A stretch of DNA of 64,000 bases from Streptomyces clavifer (GTDB lineage Bacteria > Actinomycetota > Actinomycetes > Streptomycetales > Streptomycetaceae), in assembly GCA_014651175.1 (NCBI GenBank), contig BMWJ01000006.1:310001-374000 (forward strand). The letters run 5' to 3'. Position numbers and translations under genes: made by a program. Below are positions 52,898 through 60,866 of the stretch, piece after piece (position 1 is the first letter of the stretch; each line of letters starts with the position of its first letter). Under the pieces are notes generated by a model. It searched no databases, had not been told where the DNA came from, and was given only the letters and a program-made list of their open reading frames with translations.

Positions 52898-55209
52898 CTG
52901 CGCTTCCCCGGGGGGAAACCCCGGAACCCGCGGCCGAGAACGACGAGGACCGCGGCCCCGGCGCCGTCGCCGCCGACACGCCCGGCGAGGACCGTGCCCC
53001 CGGCGAGGACGGCGGGGAGGACGGCGGGGAGGACGCGGACAGGGCTCCGGTGACCGCCGAGGACGGCCCCGCGGCCGGGGAGGGGGCTCCCACGACCGCG
53101 GAGGACCCCGCGGAGGGAGCCGCGGACACTGCGGGGGACGGGGCCGCCGCCACCGACGCGCCTGCCGCGCTCTCCGAGGCCGAGGCCGAGCTGGCCGCCC
53201 AGCGCGAGCTGCACGAACGGATCGAGAAGCGCAAGGCCGGCAAGGAAGGGCCCATCCCGGCGGGCACGAAGCTGAGCGGCCCGGCCGCCGACCTGCTCGC
53301 GGCCGTACGCGCGGTCGAGAGCGGCGAGAAGCCGGGCACGGCCTTCTTCGACTCGCCCGCCGCGGCACCCGCTCCCCGTCGGGCGGTCCCCGCCGGCCCG
53401 GGGCCCGCCCGGCCGTCCCCCGCCCCCGCCGAGCCCGCCGCACGCAGGGCGTCCCCGGAGACGGCGGCGGCGGTCGCGGCCGTGCTCACCGAGGGCGGGG
53501 CGCCCGAGGCGCTGGCCCTCCCGGCGGCGGCGACGCTCGGGGAGCAGGCCGCACACCTCCTGCGCGAGGACCCGTGGCAGCTGCTGGCCGTGCCGGGTGT
53601 CCGTCCGGAACAGGCCGACGGCTTCGCGCGCGCCCTGCTGGGCGCGGAGTGCGGGCCGGACGACGAGCGGCGCACGGCGGCGCTCGTCGGCTGGCTGATG
53701 GAACGGGCCGCGCTGCAGGGCCACACCGCGCTGGACGCCGACGAGGTGCGCGCGGCGCTGGCCGGGCGCGGGGTGACCGACCCCGAGGCGGCCGTGCAGC
53801 ACGCAGTCGCCGAGGGCGTCGTCCTGGTCTTCCAGGACGGGCTCGACCCTGCGGAGGCGCTGGACGCCGCGGAGGGGACGGACGGCGAGGAGAGCGGCGA
53901 GGAGGCGGGCGAGGCATCCGCGCCGGTGCCGGTCCTGCTGGGCCTCGACCGGTACGCCCTGGCCGAGGAGAGCCTCGCCGACGGCCTGGGGCGCCTCATC
54001 AACTCGTGCGGGAAGGGCACCGACTGGGCGGACGCCGCTGCCGCCGCCCCGTCCCCCTCGGCGGGCGAGCTGATCCGGACCGTCGCGTCCGCCGGCCTGG
54101 TCGCCCACAGCGGCGGCGAGAGTGCGCGGGCCGAGCCTGCCGCCCTGATCGCCGCCGCGCGCGGCCTGGGTCTGCGGGCCCTCGCCACGGCCCACAGCGT
54201 GGACGGGGTGCACAGGCTGGCCGCCGAGGCCGGTGACCCGCGGGCCGCCGTGACCCTGTCCGGCCTGCTGTCCGGCACGGCCGGTCCGGGACGGGACGCG
54301 GACGGTGCGTTCGCCCTCGACCTCCTGGTGGTGCTGGACGCCCCGCAGCTCGACGTGGAGACGGCAGCGATGCTGGTGGAGTCCCTGGCGGACGGCACGC
54401 GACTGGTGCTCAGCGGTGACCCGCACGTGCTGGGGTCCGCGGGTGCCGGCCGGGTGTTCGCGGATGTGCTCGCGGCGCGCGCCTGCCCCCAGGTGGTGTC
54501 CCGCACCCCGGACCCGGGACCGATCGGGGAGCTGGTCTCGGGCATCGGCATCGGTGAGATCGGCCGGGTCGACGCACCCGGCAGGGAAGTCGTGATCGTC
54601 CCTGTCCGCGATGCGGGCGAGGCCGTCCACCGCACGGTGCAGCTCGTCGCCGACTCGGTGCCGCGCGCCATCGGCGTGCCCTCCTCCGACACCCAGGTGA
54701 TCACCGTCGGGCACGGCGGTTCGGCGGGCACCAAGGCGCTGAACGCGGCGCTCAAGCAGCGGCTCAACCCCGGCTCCGGCCGGTTCGGCGGGTTCGATCC
54801 CGGCGACCGCGTCGTCCACGTGCCCGCACCCGGCAGGGCCGTCCCCGGGTCGGTCGTCTCGGCCGATGCCGAGGGACTGCACCTGGACTGCGCGGGCACA
54901 CCGGTCGTCGTGCCCCAGGACCGGGTGGAGTCGTCGGTGCGGCACAGCTGGGCGCTCAGTGCCCATCAGGCGGCCGGGATGCGCTGGCCCGCGGTGGTGG
55001 TCGTGCTGCCGGGCGACGCGGCCCAGGGCCTGAGCCGGCCGTGGGTGTACACCGCGTTCAGCCGCGGCGAGCGGCACCTGTCCGTGGTGCACGGCGTGGA
55101 CCAGGCCCTGCCGCGCGCGGTGGCCGAGATCCCCGCGCAGGAGCGGACGACCCGGCTGCGCCCCCTCCTGGAGGCGCTCCCGACCCCGGACGCCGTCCAG
55201 GCCCCGTAG
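52894..55209 (+). CDS. RecD2-like protein with degenerate ATPase motifs
   Basis: The 771-residue protein has an acidic disordered N terminus (about 1-180), helix-hairpin-helix repeats like those of RecD2 (about 190-310), a RecA-like domain and a C-terminal UvrD_C_2-type segment (WVYTAFSRGERHLSVVHG near 735). The expected Walker A GxxGxGK(T/S) is replaced by AHSGGESARA at about 404-413, without lysine, and Walker B reads LLVVLDAPQ rather than DEA. It is probably a DNA-binding or structural relative rather than a working helicase. It is coupled to the aldo/keto reductase by a four-base overlap. Confidence 0.75.
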   Translation: MTALPRGETPEPAAENDEDRGPGAVAADTPGEDRAPGEDGGEDGGEDADRAPVTAEDGPAAGEGAPTTAEDPAEGAADTAGDGAAATDAPAALSEAEAELAAQRELHERIEKRKAGKEGPIPAGTKLSGPAADLLAAVRAVESGEKPGTAFFDSPAAAPAPRRAVPAGPGPARPSPAPAEPAARRASPETAAAVAAVLTEGGAPEALALPAAATLGEQAAHLLREDPWQLLAVPGVRPEQADGFARALLGAECGPDDERRTAALVGWLMERAALQGHTALDADEVRAALAGRGVTDPEAAVQHAVAEGVVLVFQDGLDPAEALDAAEGTDGEESGEEAGEASAPVPVLLGLDRYALAEESLADGLGRLINSCGKGTDWADAAAAAPSPSAGELIRTVASAGLVAHSGGESARAEPAALIAAARGLGLRALATAHSVDGVHRLAAEAGDPRAAVTLSGLLSGTAGPGRDADGAFALDLLVVLDAPQLDVETAAMLVESLADGTRLVLSGDPHVLGSAGAGRVFADVLAARACPQVVSRTPDPGPIGELVSGIGIGEIGRVDAPGREVVIVPVRDAGEAVHRTVQLVADSVPRAIGVPSSDTQVITVGHGGSAGTKALNAALKQRLNPGSGRFGGFDPGDRVVHVPAPGRAVPGSVVSADAEGLHLDCAGTPVVVPQDRVESSVRHSWALSAHQAAGMRWPAVVVVLPGDAAQGLSRPWVYTAFSRGERHLSVVHGVDQALPRAVAEIPAQERTTRLRPLLEALPTPDAVQAP

Positions 55210-55229
55210 GAGGCCGGGCCGGGAAGGGC

Positions 55230-55284
55230 CGGACATGTCCGACGGCCCCGGTGCGCTGCGCACCGGGGCCGTCGGACATGTCCG
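55230..55284. terminator. 26-bp perfect-stem bidirectional terminator
   Basis: Positions 55230-55255 pair exactly with 55259-55284 around a three-base loop, between convergent genes. Confidence 0.85.
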
Positions 55285-55287
55285 CTC

Positions 55288-55950
55288 TCAGACGCGTTCC
55301 ACCGCCGAGGGCTCGGGGTCCTCGTCCGCGTCGTCCTCCTCGTCGAACACCGCACTGACGTCGAAACGGCACACGACCAGGGCCGGATCCGCGTCGTCGA
55401 ACGGCGCCCCGAGCCACTCCCCCGGCTCGGGAAGCTCCTCCACGGCGGAGACCCAGAGGGTGGAGTCGCCCTCCTCCAGACCGAACTCCTTGTGCCGGGA
55501 GGCGATCTCGTCGGCCTCGTACTCGCCGAAGAGCACCCCGAGTGCGGCGTGCACCCCGGCACCGACGGCGGGCACGGCGAAGCTGTCGTGCCCCTCCGGG
55601 TCCAGGTCGGCGAGGCGCCGTGCCTGGGCGAGCAGCCGCGGCGGTTCGACCACCGCGTAGTCCCGCCTGATCAGCACGCTGACGGCATGCGGCTCCTCCG
55701 GTCCGGCGTACGGCGGCAGGGAGTCGTCCGCACCCGGGATCTCGAAGGGGGTGACTTCGTCGTAGCGGTCGTAGAGCAGTTCGTCGTAGACCTCGGCCGC
55801 AGCGGCCAGTGCGTTGAACGCGTCGTAGACAGCGGGGTCGTCGTCCCCGGTACGGCGTTCGACGGCCTCGAGGTGGCGGTCGAGCGCGGTTTTGACTGCA
55901 TCGGCGGCGGCGCGTACCTCGGCAGCGGTGGGCTGCGCAGCATCAGACAT
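55288..55950 (-). CDS. Conserved actinobacterial protein, function unknown
   Basis: The 220-residue acidic protein has an N-terminal helical half (about 1-70) followed by a mixed region (SVLIRRDYAVV, VHAALGVLFGEYE, STLWVSAVEELPEP) and ends in an Asp/Glu-rich tail. There is no signal peptide or membrane helix, so it is probably cytoplasmic. I recognise no catalytic motif. ATG 55950 lacks a Shine-Dalgarno; TAGCGT seven bases upstream suggests leaderless translation. It is divergent from a DUF5703 gene. Confidence 0.8.
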   Translation of the reverse strand: MSDAAQPTAAEVRAAADAVKTALDRHLEAVERRTGDDDPAVYDAFNALAAAAEVYDELLYDRYDEVTPFEIPGADDSLPPYAGPEEPHAVSVLIRRDYAVVEPPRLLAQARRLADLDPEGHDSFAVPAVGAGVHAALGVLFGEYEADEIASRHKEFGLEEGDSTLWVSAVEELPEPGEWLGAPFDDADPALVVCRFDVSAVFDEEDDADEDPEPSAVERV

Positions 55951-55957
55951 AGTGCAG

Positions 55958-55963
55958 ACGCTA
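55958..55963 (-). promoter_or_regulatory. Candidate leaderless -10 for the 55288-55950 gene
   Basis: TAGCGT on the minus strand, seven bases before ATG 55950. Confidence 0.45.
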
Positions 55964-55997
55964 TCCGTACCGGGGCTCTGCCCGCACAATAGATGCG

Positions 55998-56186
55998 ATG
56001 CCGGAATACGAATTTGTCGACGTGTACGTGCCACGCGGGGTGTCACGCAAGGAAGCGACCCGCCTGCTGACCGACCATGCCGAGTACGGGCACTGGGAGT
56101 TGGACCGGCTGACGCTGCGCCGTGACGGCAGCCGCCGCGTGCGGTTGCGCCGCCGGATCATCCGCCAGCTCCGCGCCACCTGGTAG
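55998..56186 (+). CDS. Small basic protein, DUF5703 type
   Basis: The 62-residue protein (MPEYEFVDVYVPRGVSRKEA at the start) is basic, with an Arg-rich C terminus, and matches my memory of the small Streptomyces DUF5703 family next to the chaplin genes. The function is unknown. No clear ribosome binding site precedes ATG 55998; the mRNA may be leaderless. It converges with chpC 68 bases away. Confidence 0.7.
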   Translation: MPEYEFVDVYVPRGVSRKEATRLLTDHAEYGHWELDRLTLRRDGSRRVRLRRRIIRQLRATW

Positions 56187-56254
56187 CACGGAGCGGGTTC
56201 CGCGCACGCGGAACCCGCTCCTCTGATCATGCCGTACGCGCTGTCACAGCATCC

Positions 56255-57034
56255 TTACGCGGCGCTGCGGGAGCGCCGGTAGAGCACCGTGCCCGCGCCC
56301 GCGAGCAGCAGTCCCGCACCGGCCGGGACCAGCAGATCGAGGCCGCCCGCACCGGTGTGGGCGAGTTGCTCGGTCACGAGCTGGGCCTCGGGAGCCTGCG
56401 GCGCGGCCGGCGTGTGGGCGGCCGGCCGGACCGGCTCCTGCGCCGGGGTGTGCGGCGTCGGCGGGACGACGGGCGGGAGGGCCTCCGCCTCGTTCTCGCA
56501 GCTGTTGCCGAAGACCGGGTTGAGCAGTCCGCCGATGGTGATGCTGTTACCGCAGGCGTTCACCGCGATCTCGACCGGCACCTGCACCTGGTTGCCGGAG
56601 GCGATACCGGGCGAACCCTTGGCCTCGCCGTGTGCCGTGGCGCCGGAGGCGCGGTGCCTGCCGGTCCCCGCCCCGCTGTCCCGGGCCTCGGGCCCGGACG
56701 CGTGGCTGCCGGACCCGGACGTGCCCGAGCCGCCGCGGCCGTGACCGGACGGGGCGCTGTCGTCCGACGCGTGTCCGTGCCCGGCTCCCGTCGATCCGTT
56801 TCCGCAGTCGTTGCCGCTCGTGGGATTGAGCAGACCGACGACGTTCACGGAATTTCCGCACACATTGACGGGAATGTCGATCGGGACCTGGATCGAATTC
56901 CCCGACAGCACTCCCGGTGAGTTCGACGCACCGCCGGACGCTCCCGCGTCGGCATGTGCGTATCCGCCACTGAGCGCGAGCACTCCGCCCGCCGCCGCCA
57001 TGGTGATCAGGCCTTTACGAGTGACCTGTCGCAT
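56255..57034 (-). CDS. chpC: Long chaplin with sorting signal, ChpC-type
   Basis: The 259-residue secreted protein has a signal peptide (ending about AHA), two chaplin domains (about 32-75 and 133-178, each with VPVxxxVNxCGN and LLNPxxGNxC), a Ser/Gly/His-rich linker and a C-terminal sorting signal LAHTG (224-228), hydrophobic segment and RRSRS tail. Long chaplins are attached to the wall by sortase and seed the amyloid surface layer that lets aerial hyphae form. ATG 57034 has CAGGAAAG upstream. It lies 140 bases downstream of chpH on the same strand. Confidence 0.95.
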   Translation of the reverse strand: MRQVTRKGLITMAAAGGVLALSGGYAHADAGASGGASNSPGVLSGNSIQVPIDIPVNVCGNSVNVVGLLNPTSGNDCGNGSTGAGHGHASDDSAPSGHGRGGSGTSGSGSHASGPEARDSGAGTGRHRASGATAHGEAKGSPGIASGNQVQVPVEIAVNACGNSITIGGLLNPVFGNSCENEAEALPPVVPPTPHTPAQEPVRPAAHTPAAPQAPEAQLVTEQLAHTGAGGLDLLVPAGAGLLLAGAGTVLYRRSRSAA

Positions 57035-57174
57035 AGATTGCTTTCCTGCCTTCTGCCTTCCGAAATGCCCCCGGACACAGCTTGTCCGGGCGCCCAAATG
57101 CCCGGCAGCCCCGGAGTGCATGGCGCGCACTCCGGGGCCGACCGGACCACACCCTTACGGGTTGGTGTTCAACG

Positions 57175-57408
57175 TCAGGCGTTGACGCAGGTGTTGCCGA
57201 AGGCGGGGTTCAGCAGCCCGATCACGGAGACCGTGTTGCCGCACACGTTCACCGGGACGTGGACCGGCGCCTGGACGACGTTGCCCGAGAGCACGCCGGG
57301 GCTGCCGATGGCGGCACCCTGGGCACCGGAGTCGGCAGCAGCCATACCCGCACCAGCAAGCACGAGACCACCGGTAGCAGCCGCGATTGCGACGACCTTC
57401 TTGATCAT
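57175..57408 (-). CDS. chpH: Short chaplin ChpH
   Basis: ChpH (77 aa) has a signal peptide (cleavage after about residue 25) and one chaplin domain with the two conserved cysteines (VNVCGN and GNTCVNA). It is secreted and self-assembles into amyloid fibrils that lower water surface tension during aerial growth. The ribosome binding site AGGAGGA is seven bases before ATG 57408 and is contained in a long leader hairpin. The chpH-chpC adjacency matches the known Streptomyces coelicolor locus. I did not find a convincing BldN-type promoter. Confidence 0.96.
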   Translation of the reverse strand: MIKKVVAIAAATGGLVLAGAGMAAADSGAQGAAIGSPGVLSGNVVQAPVHVPVNVCGNTVSVIGLLNPAFGNTCVNA

Positions 57409-57411
57409 GAT

Positions 57412-57470
57412 TCCTCCTCGTTGACAAGTGCGATCCCAGCCGCGGACCGCATCACCTGTAACGAGGAGGA
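57412..57470 (-). promoter_or_regulatory. chpH leader hairpin that sequesters the ribosome binding site
   Basis: On the minus-strand mRNA, TCCTCCTCGTT (57470-57460) is exactly complementary to AACGAGGAGGA (57422-57412), which contains the chpH Shine-Dalgarno. Directly inside, after one bulged base, ACAGGTG (57459-57453) pairs with CACTTGT (57430-57424) with one G-U pair, and a smaller GGTCC/GGATC stem can cap it. The total is about 18 paired bases with one bulge. A role in translational control is inferred. Confidence 0.6.
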
Positions 57471-57554
57471 GAGGGCGGGGCTACGAGCGCACGACCCCTT
57501 TCACTCTTTCTGGTTATGTACGTACACGCTGGCGAATTTCGGCCGCCGGGACGT

Positions 57555-58889
57555 TCAGGAATGGTCGATGAACCGGTCGAGCACCCGGGCACCGAACTTC
57601 AGGCCGTCCACCGGTACCCGCTCGTCCACACCGTGGAACATGCCCGCGAAGTCCAGCTCCGGCGGCAGCTTCAGCGGCGCGAAGCCGAAGCAGCGGATGC
57701 CGAGGTCGTCGAAGGACTTGGCGTCGGTACCGCCCGACAGCATGTAGGGCACGGCGCGGGCGATCGGGTCCTCGGCCTTGAGCGCGAGCTGGATCGCGTC
57801 CACCAGGGACCCGTCGAAGCTCGTCTCCAGCGCCTTGTCACCGTGCACGTCCTCGCGCTTCACCCGAGGCCCGAGGATCCGGTCGAGGTCGGCCAGGAAC
57901 TCCTCCTCGTACCCGGGCAGGAACCGGCCGTCCACGTGCGCGGTGGCCTGTCCGGGGATCACGTTCACCTTGTAGTCGGCGCCGAGCATGGTGGGGGCGG
58001 CGGAGTTGCGGAGGGTCGCGCCGACCATCTTGGCGATCCCGCCGAGCTTGGCGAGCGTCGCGTCCATGTCCTCCGGGTCGAGCGGGGTGCCCAGAGCGTC
58101 GGACAGCTCGTCCAGGAAGGACCGCACGGTCTTGGTCACCCTGACCGGCCACTTGTGCCGCCCCAGCCGGCCCACGGCCTCGCAGAGCTCGGTGATGGCG
58201 TTGTCGTTGTTGGTCATCGAGCCGTGCCCGGCCGTGCCGTCCACGGTGAGCCGCATCCAGTGCATGCCCTTCTGCGCGGTCTCCACCAGGTAGAGCCGCA
58301 GGTTCTCGTTCACGGTGAAGGAGAACCCGCCGACCTCGCCGATCGCCTCGGTGACGCCGTCGAAGAGGTCGCGGTGGTTGTCGACGAGGTGGCGGGCCCC
58401 GTACGTGCCGCCCGCCTCCTCGTCGGCCAGGAAGGCCAGCACGATGTCGCGCGGGGGCTTGCGGCCGCTGCGCATCCGGTCGCGGACGACCGCGAGGGTC
58501 ATCGCGTCCATGTCCTTCATGTCGACCGCGCCCCGGCCCCACACGCACCCGTCGGCGATCTCGCCGGAGAACGGATCGTGCGTCCAGTCCGCCGCGTTGG
58601 CCGGCACGACGTCGGTGTGCCCGTGGATCAGAAGCGCCGGCCTGGACGGGTCCTCGCCCTCGATCCGGGCCACGGTGGAGGCGCGGCCCTTGTGGGACTC
58701 GATGATCTGCGGTTCCAGCCCGACCTCGGCGAGCTTCTCGGCGATGTACTCGGCGGCGAGCCGCTCCCCGGGGCCGGAGTGGTCGCCGTAGTTGCTGGTG
58801 TCGATCCGGATCAGGTCACGACAGAGGTCCACGACCTCATTCTCGGCGGACTCGCTGATGCCGGCCCGGGCCGTGTTGGTCTCGCTCAC
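57555..58889 (-). CDS. M20-family metallopeptidase
   Basis: The 444-residue protein has the M20 di-zinc motifs: LLIHGHTDVVPA (zinc His and catalytic Asp), WGRGAVDMKD (bridging Asp), AFLADEEAGGTYG (catalytic Glu and zinc Glu) and a C-terminal MLSGGTDAKSF; a dimerisation lid lies between. It is predicted to be a cytoplasmic carboxypeptidase or acylase; the substrate is unknown. GTG 58889 has GGAAGGAAG upstream. The chpH leader begins shortly after its stop. Confidence 0.93.
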   Translation of the reverse strand: MSETNTARAGISESAENEVVDLCRDLIRIDTSNYGDHSGPGERLAAEYIAEKLAEVGLEPQIIESHKGRASTVARIEGEDPSRPALLIHGHTDVVPANAADWTHDPFSGEIADGCVWGRGAVDMKDMDAMTLAVVRDRMRSGRKPPRDIVLAFLADEEAGGTYGARHLVDNHRDLFDGVTEAIGEVGGFSFTVNENLRLYLVETAQKGMHWMRLTVDGTAGHGSMTNNDNAITELCEAVGRLGRHKWPVRVTKTVRSFLDELSDALGTPLDPEDMDATLAKLGGIAKMVGATLRNSAAPTMLGADYKVNVIPGQATAHVDGRFLPGYEEEFLADLDRILGPRVKREDVHGDKALETSFDGSLVDAIQLALKAEDPIARAVPYMLSGGTDAKSFDDLGIRCFGFAPLKLPPELDFAGMFHGVDERVPVDGLKFGARVLDRFIDHS

Positions 58890-59072
58890 GCTGCTTCCTT
58901 CCACTGTCGCGGTGGTGCTCCCCCTCATCCTCGCGCGCCTGCCCCGCACACGCAAGACCGCCCGCCCCCCGTCACGTGCCTTTCACATGCCATGGGGCGT
59001 GATCGAGCACCCCCGATTGTTTGCTATGGTTTTCCACGTCGGAACGGGCACGGCCCGGACGGCGGACACCCG

Positions 59073-59160
59073 GTCCGGGTGGCGGAATGGCAGACGCGCT
59101 AGCTTGAGGTGCTAGTGCCCTTTATCGGGCGTGGGGGTTCAAGTCCCCCCTCGGACACCA
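59073..59160 (+). tRNA. tRNA-Leu (GAG anticodon)
   Basis: The 88-base gene includes an encoded CCA (59158-59160). The acceptor stem GTCCGGG pairs with CTCGGAC; the anticodon stem CTAGC/GCTAG encloses TTGAGGT with anticodon GAG at 59106-59108, reading CUC/CUU. The long variable arm (TGCCC...GGGCG) is that of a class II leucine tRNA, and GGTTCAAGTCC is the T-loop. A terminator follows. Confidence 0.97.
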
Positions 59161-59165
59161 GCACG

Positions 59166-59190
59166 AACCCCAGGTCTCCTGGGGTTTTTT
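59166..59190 (+). terminator. Intrinsic terminator of tRNA-Leu
   Basis: AACCCCAGG (59166-59174) pairs with 59178-59186 and is followed by a run of six T, a classical rho-independent terminator. Confidence 0.92.
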
Positions 59191-59246
59191 GCTTTTCGGC
59201 CCACCCTGGCCGGATGAAGGTCACGGAGCGCGCAAGGAACGACACG

Positions 59247-60185
59247 ATGAGAGGACGGGCGAAGCCCCCTGCCGCACCGCTGCCGCAGCACGCGGGGGTC
59301 GATCCGGTGCGGGTGCGGCTGCCGGAGGACCCGGCCGGGGCCTGGCGATGCGTCCGGGACCACCTGCTGCACCGGTTCGCGGAGGCCATCGGGGCGGAGC
59401 GGGTGGACGCCATGCTCGCCGGGGGCCGGTTCGTCGGGGCCGACGGCGGTGCGGTGCGGGGCGACGAGCCGTACACCGTGGGACGGTACCTCTGGTTCCA
59501 CCGGGACTTCGCGCCGGAGGAGCCTGTGCCGTTCCCGGTTGGTGTGGTGTACCGCGACGCGCACCTCGTCATCGCGGACAAGCCGCACTTCCTGGCCACC
59601 ACCCCGCGTGGCGGGCACATCACCGAGACGGCCACGGCGCGGCTGCGCAGGGAGCTGGGTCTTCCCGGGCTGCAGCCCGCGCACCGGCTCGACCGGCTGA
59701 CCGCGGGCCTGGTGCTGTTCGTCGTACGGCCGGGTGACCGGGGCGCGTACCAGACGCTGTTCCGGGACCGGCTGGTGCGCAAGGAGTACGAGGCGGTGGC
59801 CCCGTACGACCCGGGGGTGGCGCTCCCCCGCAGTGTGCGCAGCAGGATCGTCAAGGAGCGCGGGGTCGTCGCCGCACGCGAGGAGGCGGGCGAGGCGAAC
59901 AGCGAGAGCCGGATCGAGCTGCTGGAGCACCGGGGCGGGCTCGGCCGCTACCGGCTGCTGCCCGCCACCGGGCGTACCCATCAGCTGAGGGTCCACATGA
60001 ACGCGCTGGGTCTGCCGCTCGTCAACGATCCGGTCTATCCGGTGGTGGAACCGGAGGCCGGCCGGGAGGACTACGGGCGGCCCTTGCAACTGCTGGCCAG
60101 GGTGCTGGAGTTCACCGATCCCGTCACCGGCCGGCCGCACCGCTTCGAGAGCGGGCTGAGGCTGTCCTCGTGGCCGGAGCGGTGA
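59247..60185 (+). CDS. RluA-family RNA pseudouridine synthase
   Basis: The 312-residue protein contains the RluA signature HRLDRLTAGL with the catalytic Asp, and GRTHQLRVHM near the C terminus. Enzymes of this family isomerise uridines in rRNA or tRNA; the target site is not evident. The N-terminal about 60 residues extend beyond the catalytic domain. AAGGA eight bases before ATG 59247 supports this start over ATG 59214, which has no site. Confidence 0.92.
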   Translation: MRGRAKPPAAPLPQHAGVDPVRVRLPEDPAGAWRCVRDHLLHRFAEAIGAERVDAMLAGGRFVGADGGAVRGDEPYTVGRYLWFHRDFAPEEPVPFPVGVVYRDAHLVIADKPHFLATTPRGGHITETATARLRRELGLPGLQPAHRLDRLTAGLVLFVVRPGDRGAYQTLFRDRLVRKEYEAVAPYDPGVALPRSVRSRIVKERGVVAAREEAGEANSESRIELLEHRGGLGRYRLLPATGRTHQLRVHMNALGLPLVNDPVYPVVEPEAGREDYGRPLQLLARVLEFTDPVTGRPHRFESGLRLSSWPER

Positions 60186-60192
60186 GCCGCGG

Positions 60193-60229
60193 CCCGGCCC
60201 GGAAGCCCGTGACGGGGCTCCGGGGCCGG
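60193..60229. terminator. Imperfect convergent terminator
   Basis: CCGGCCCGGAAGCCC pairs with GGGGCTCCGGGGCCGG with a mismatch and a bulge between convergent genes. Confidence 0.5.
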
Positions 60230-60236
60230 CCTGCGG

Positions 60237-60866
60237 TCAGTGGCCGCGGGCGATCCACTCGTCCAGGTGCGGGGCCTCCGCGCCGATCGTGGTGGAGTCT
60301 CCGTGTCCGGTGCGGACGGTGGTCTCCGCCGGCAGGGCGAGCAGCCGGTCCCTGATCGAGTCGACGATCGTCGGGAAGTGGGAGAAGGACCGCCCGGTGG
60401 CACCGGGCCCGCCCTGGAACAGGGTGTCACCGCTGAAGACGGTGGCCAGCTCCGGGGCGTACAGGCAGACGGCGCCGGGCGCGTGACCCGGGGTGTGCAG
60501 GACCTCCAGGCGCGTCCCGGCGATCTCCAGCACCTGGCCGTCGGCCAGTTCGGCGTCGGGGGTGCGGTGCGGGTGGGTCTGCTTCCAGAGCGGCAGGTCG
60601 TCGGCGTGCAGCAGGATCGGCGCCCCGGTCGCGTCGGCGAGGGCGGGGGCCGCGTCGATGTGGTCGTTGTGCGCGTGGGTGCAGATGATGGCGCGCAGCG
60701 TACGGCCGCCGAGTGCGGCCTCGATCGCGGCGGCGTCGTGGGCGGCGTCGATGACGACCGCCTCGGTGTCGTCGCCGACGATCCAGACGTTGTTGTCGAC
60801 GTCCCACTCGCCGCCGTCGAGGGCGAACGTGCCGGAGGTGACCAGGTGGTCGACGCGGGCGGCCAT
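60237..60866 (-). CDS. Metallo-beta-lactamase-fold hydrolase of the mycothiol-formaldehyde pathway
   Basis: The 209-residue protein has the MBL motifs THAHNDHIDAA, HTPGHAPGA, SGDTLF and the last zinc His in TGHGDST. It resembles glyoxalase II-type thioester hydrolases. Its start shares bases with the stop of the mycothiol-dependent formaldehyde dehydrogenase gene (TGATG), so it is coupled to it. It probably hydrolyses S-formylmycothiol to formate and mycothiol; that role is inferred from context. Confidence 0.88.
   Translation of the reverse strand: MAARVDHLVTSGTFALDGGEWDVDNNVWIVGDDTEAVVIDAAHDAAAIEAALGGRTLRAIICTHAHNDHIDAAPALADATGAPILLHADDLPLWKQTHPHRTPDAELADGQVLEIAGTRLEVLHTPGHAPGAVCLYAPELATVFSGDTLFQGGPGATGRSFSHFPTIVDSIRDRLLALPAETTVRTGHGDSTTIGAEAPHLDEWIARGH

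Noticed and set aside
57471-57555. BldN-type promoter for chpH
   Set aside because: A CATAAC-like hexamer exists, but no partner at the expected spacing was found, so I did not list it.
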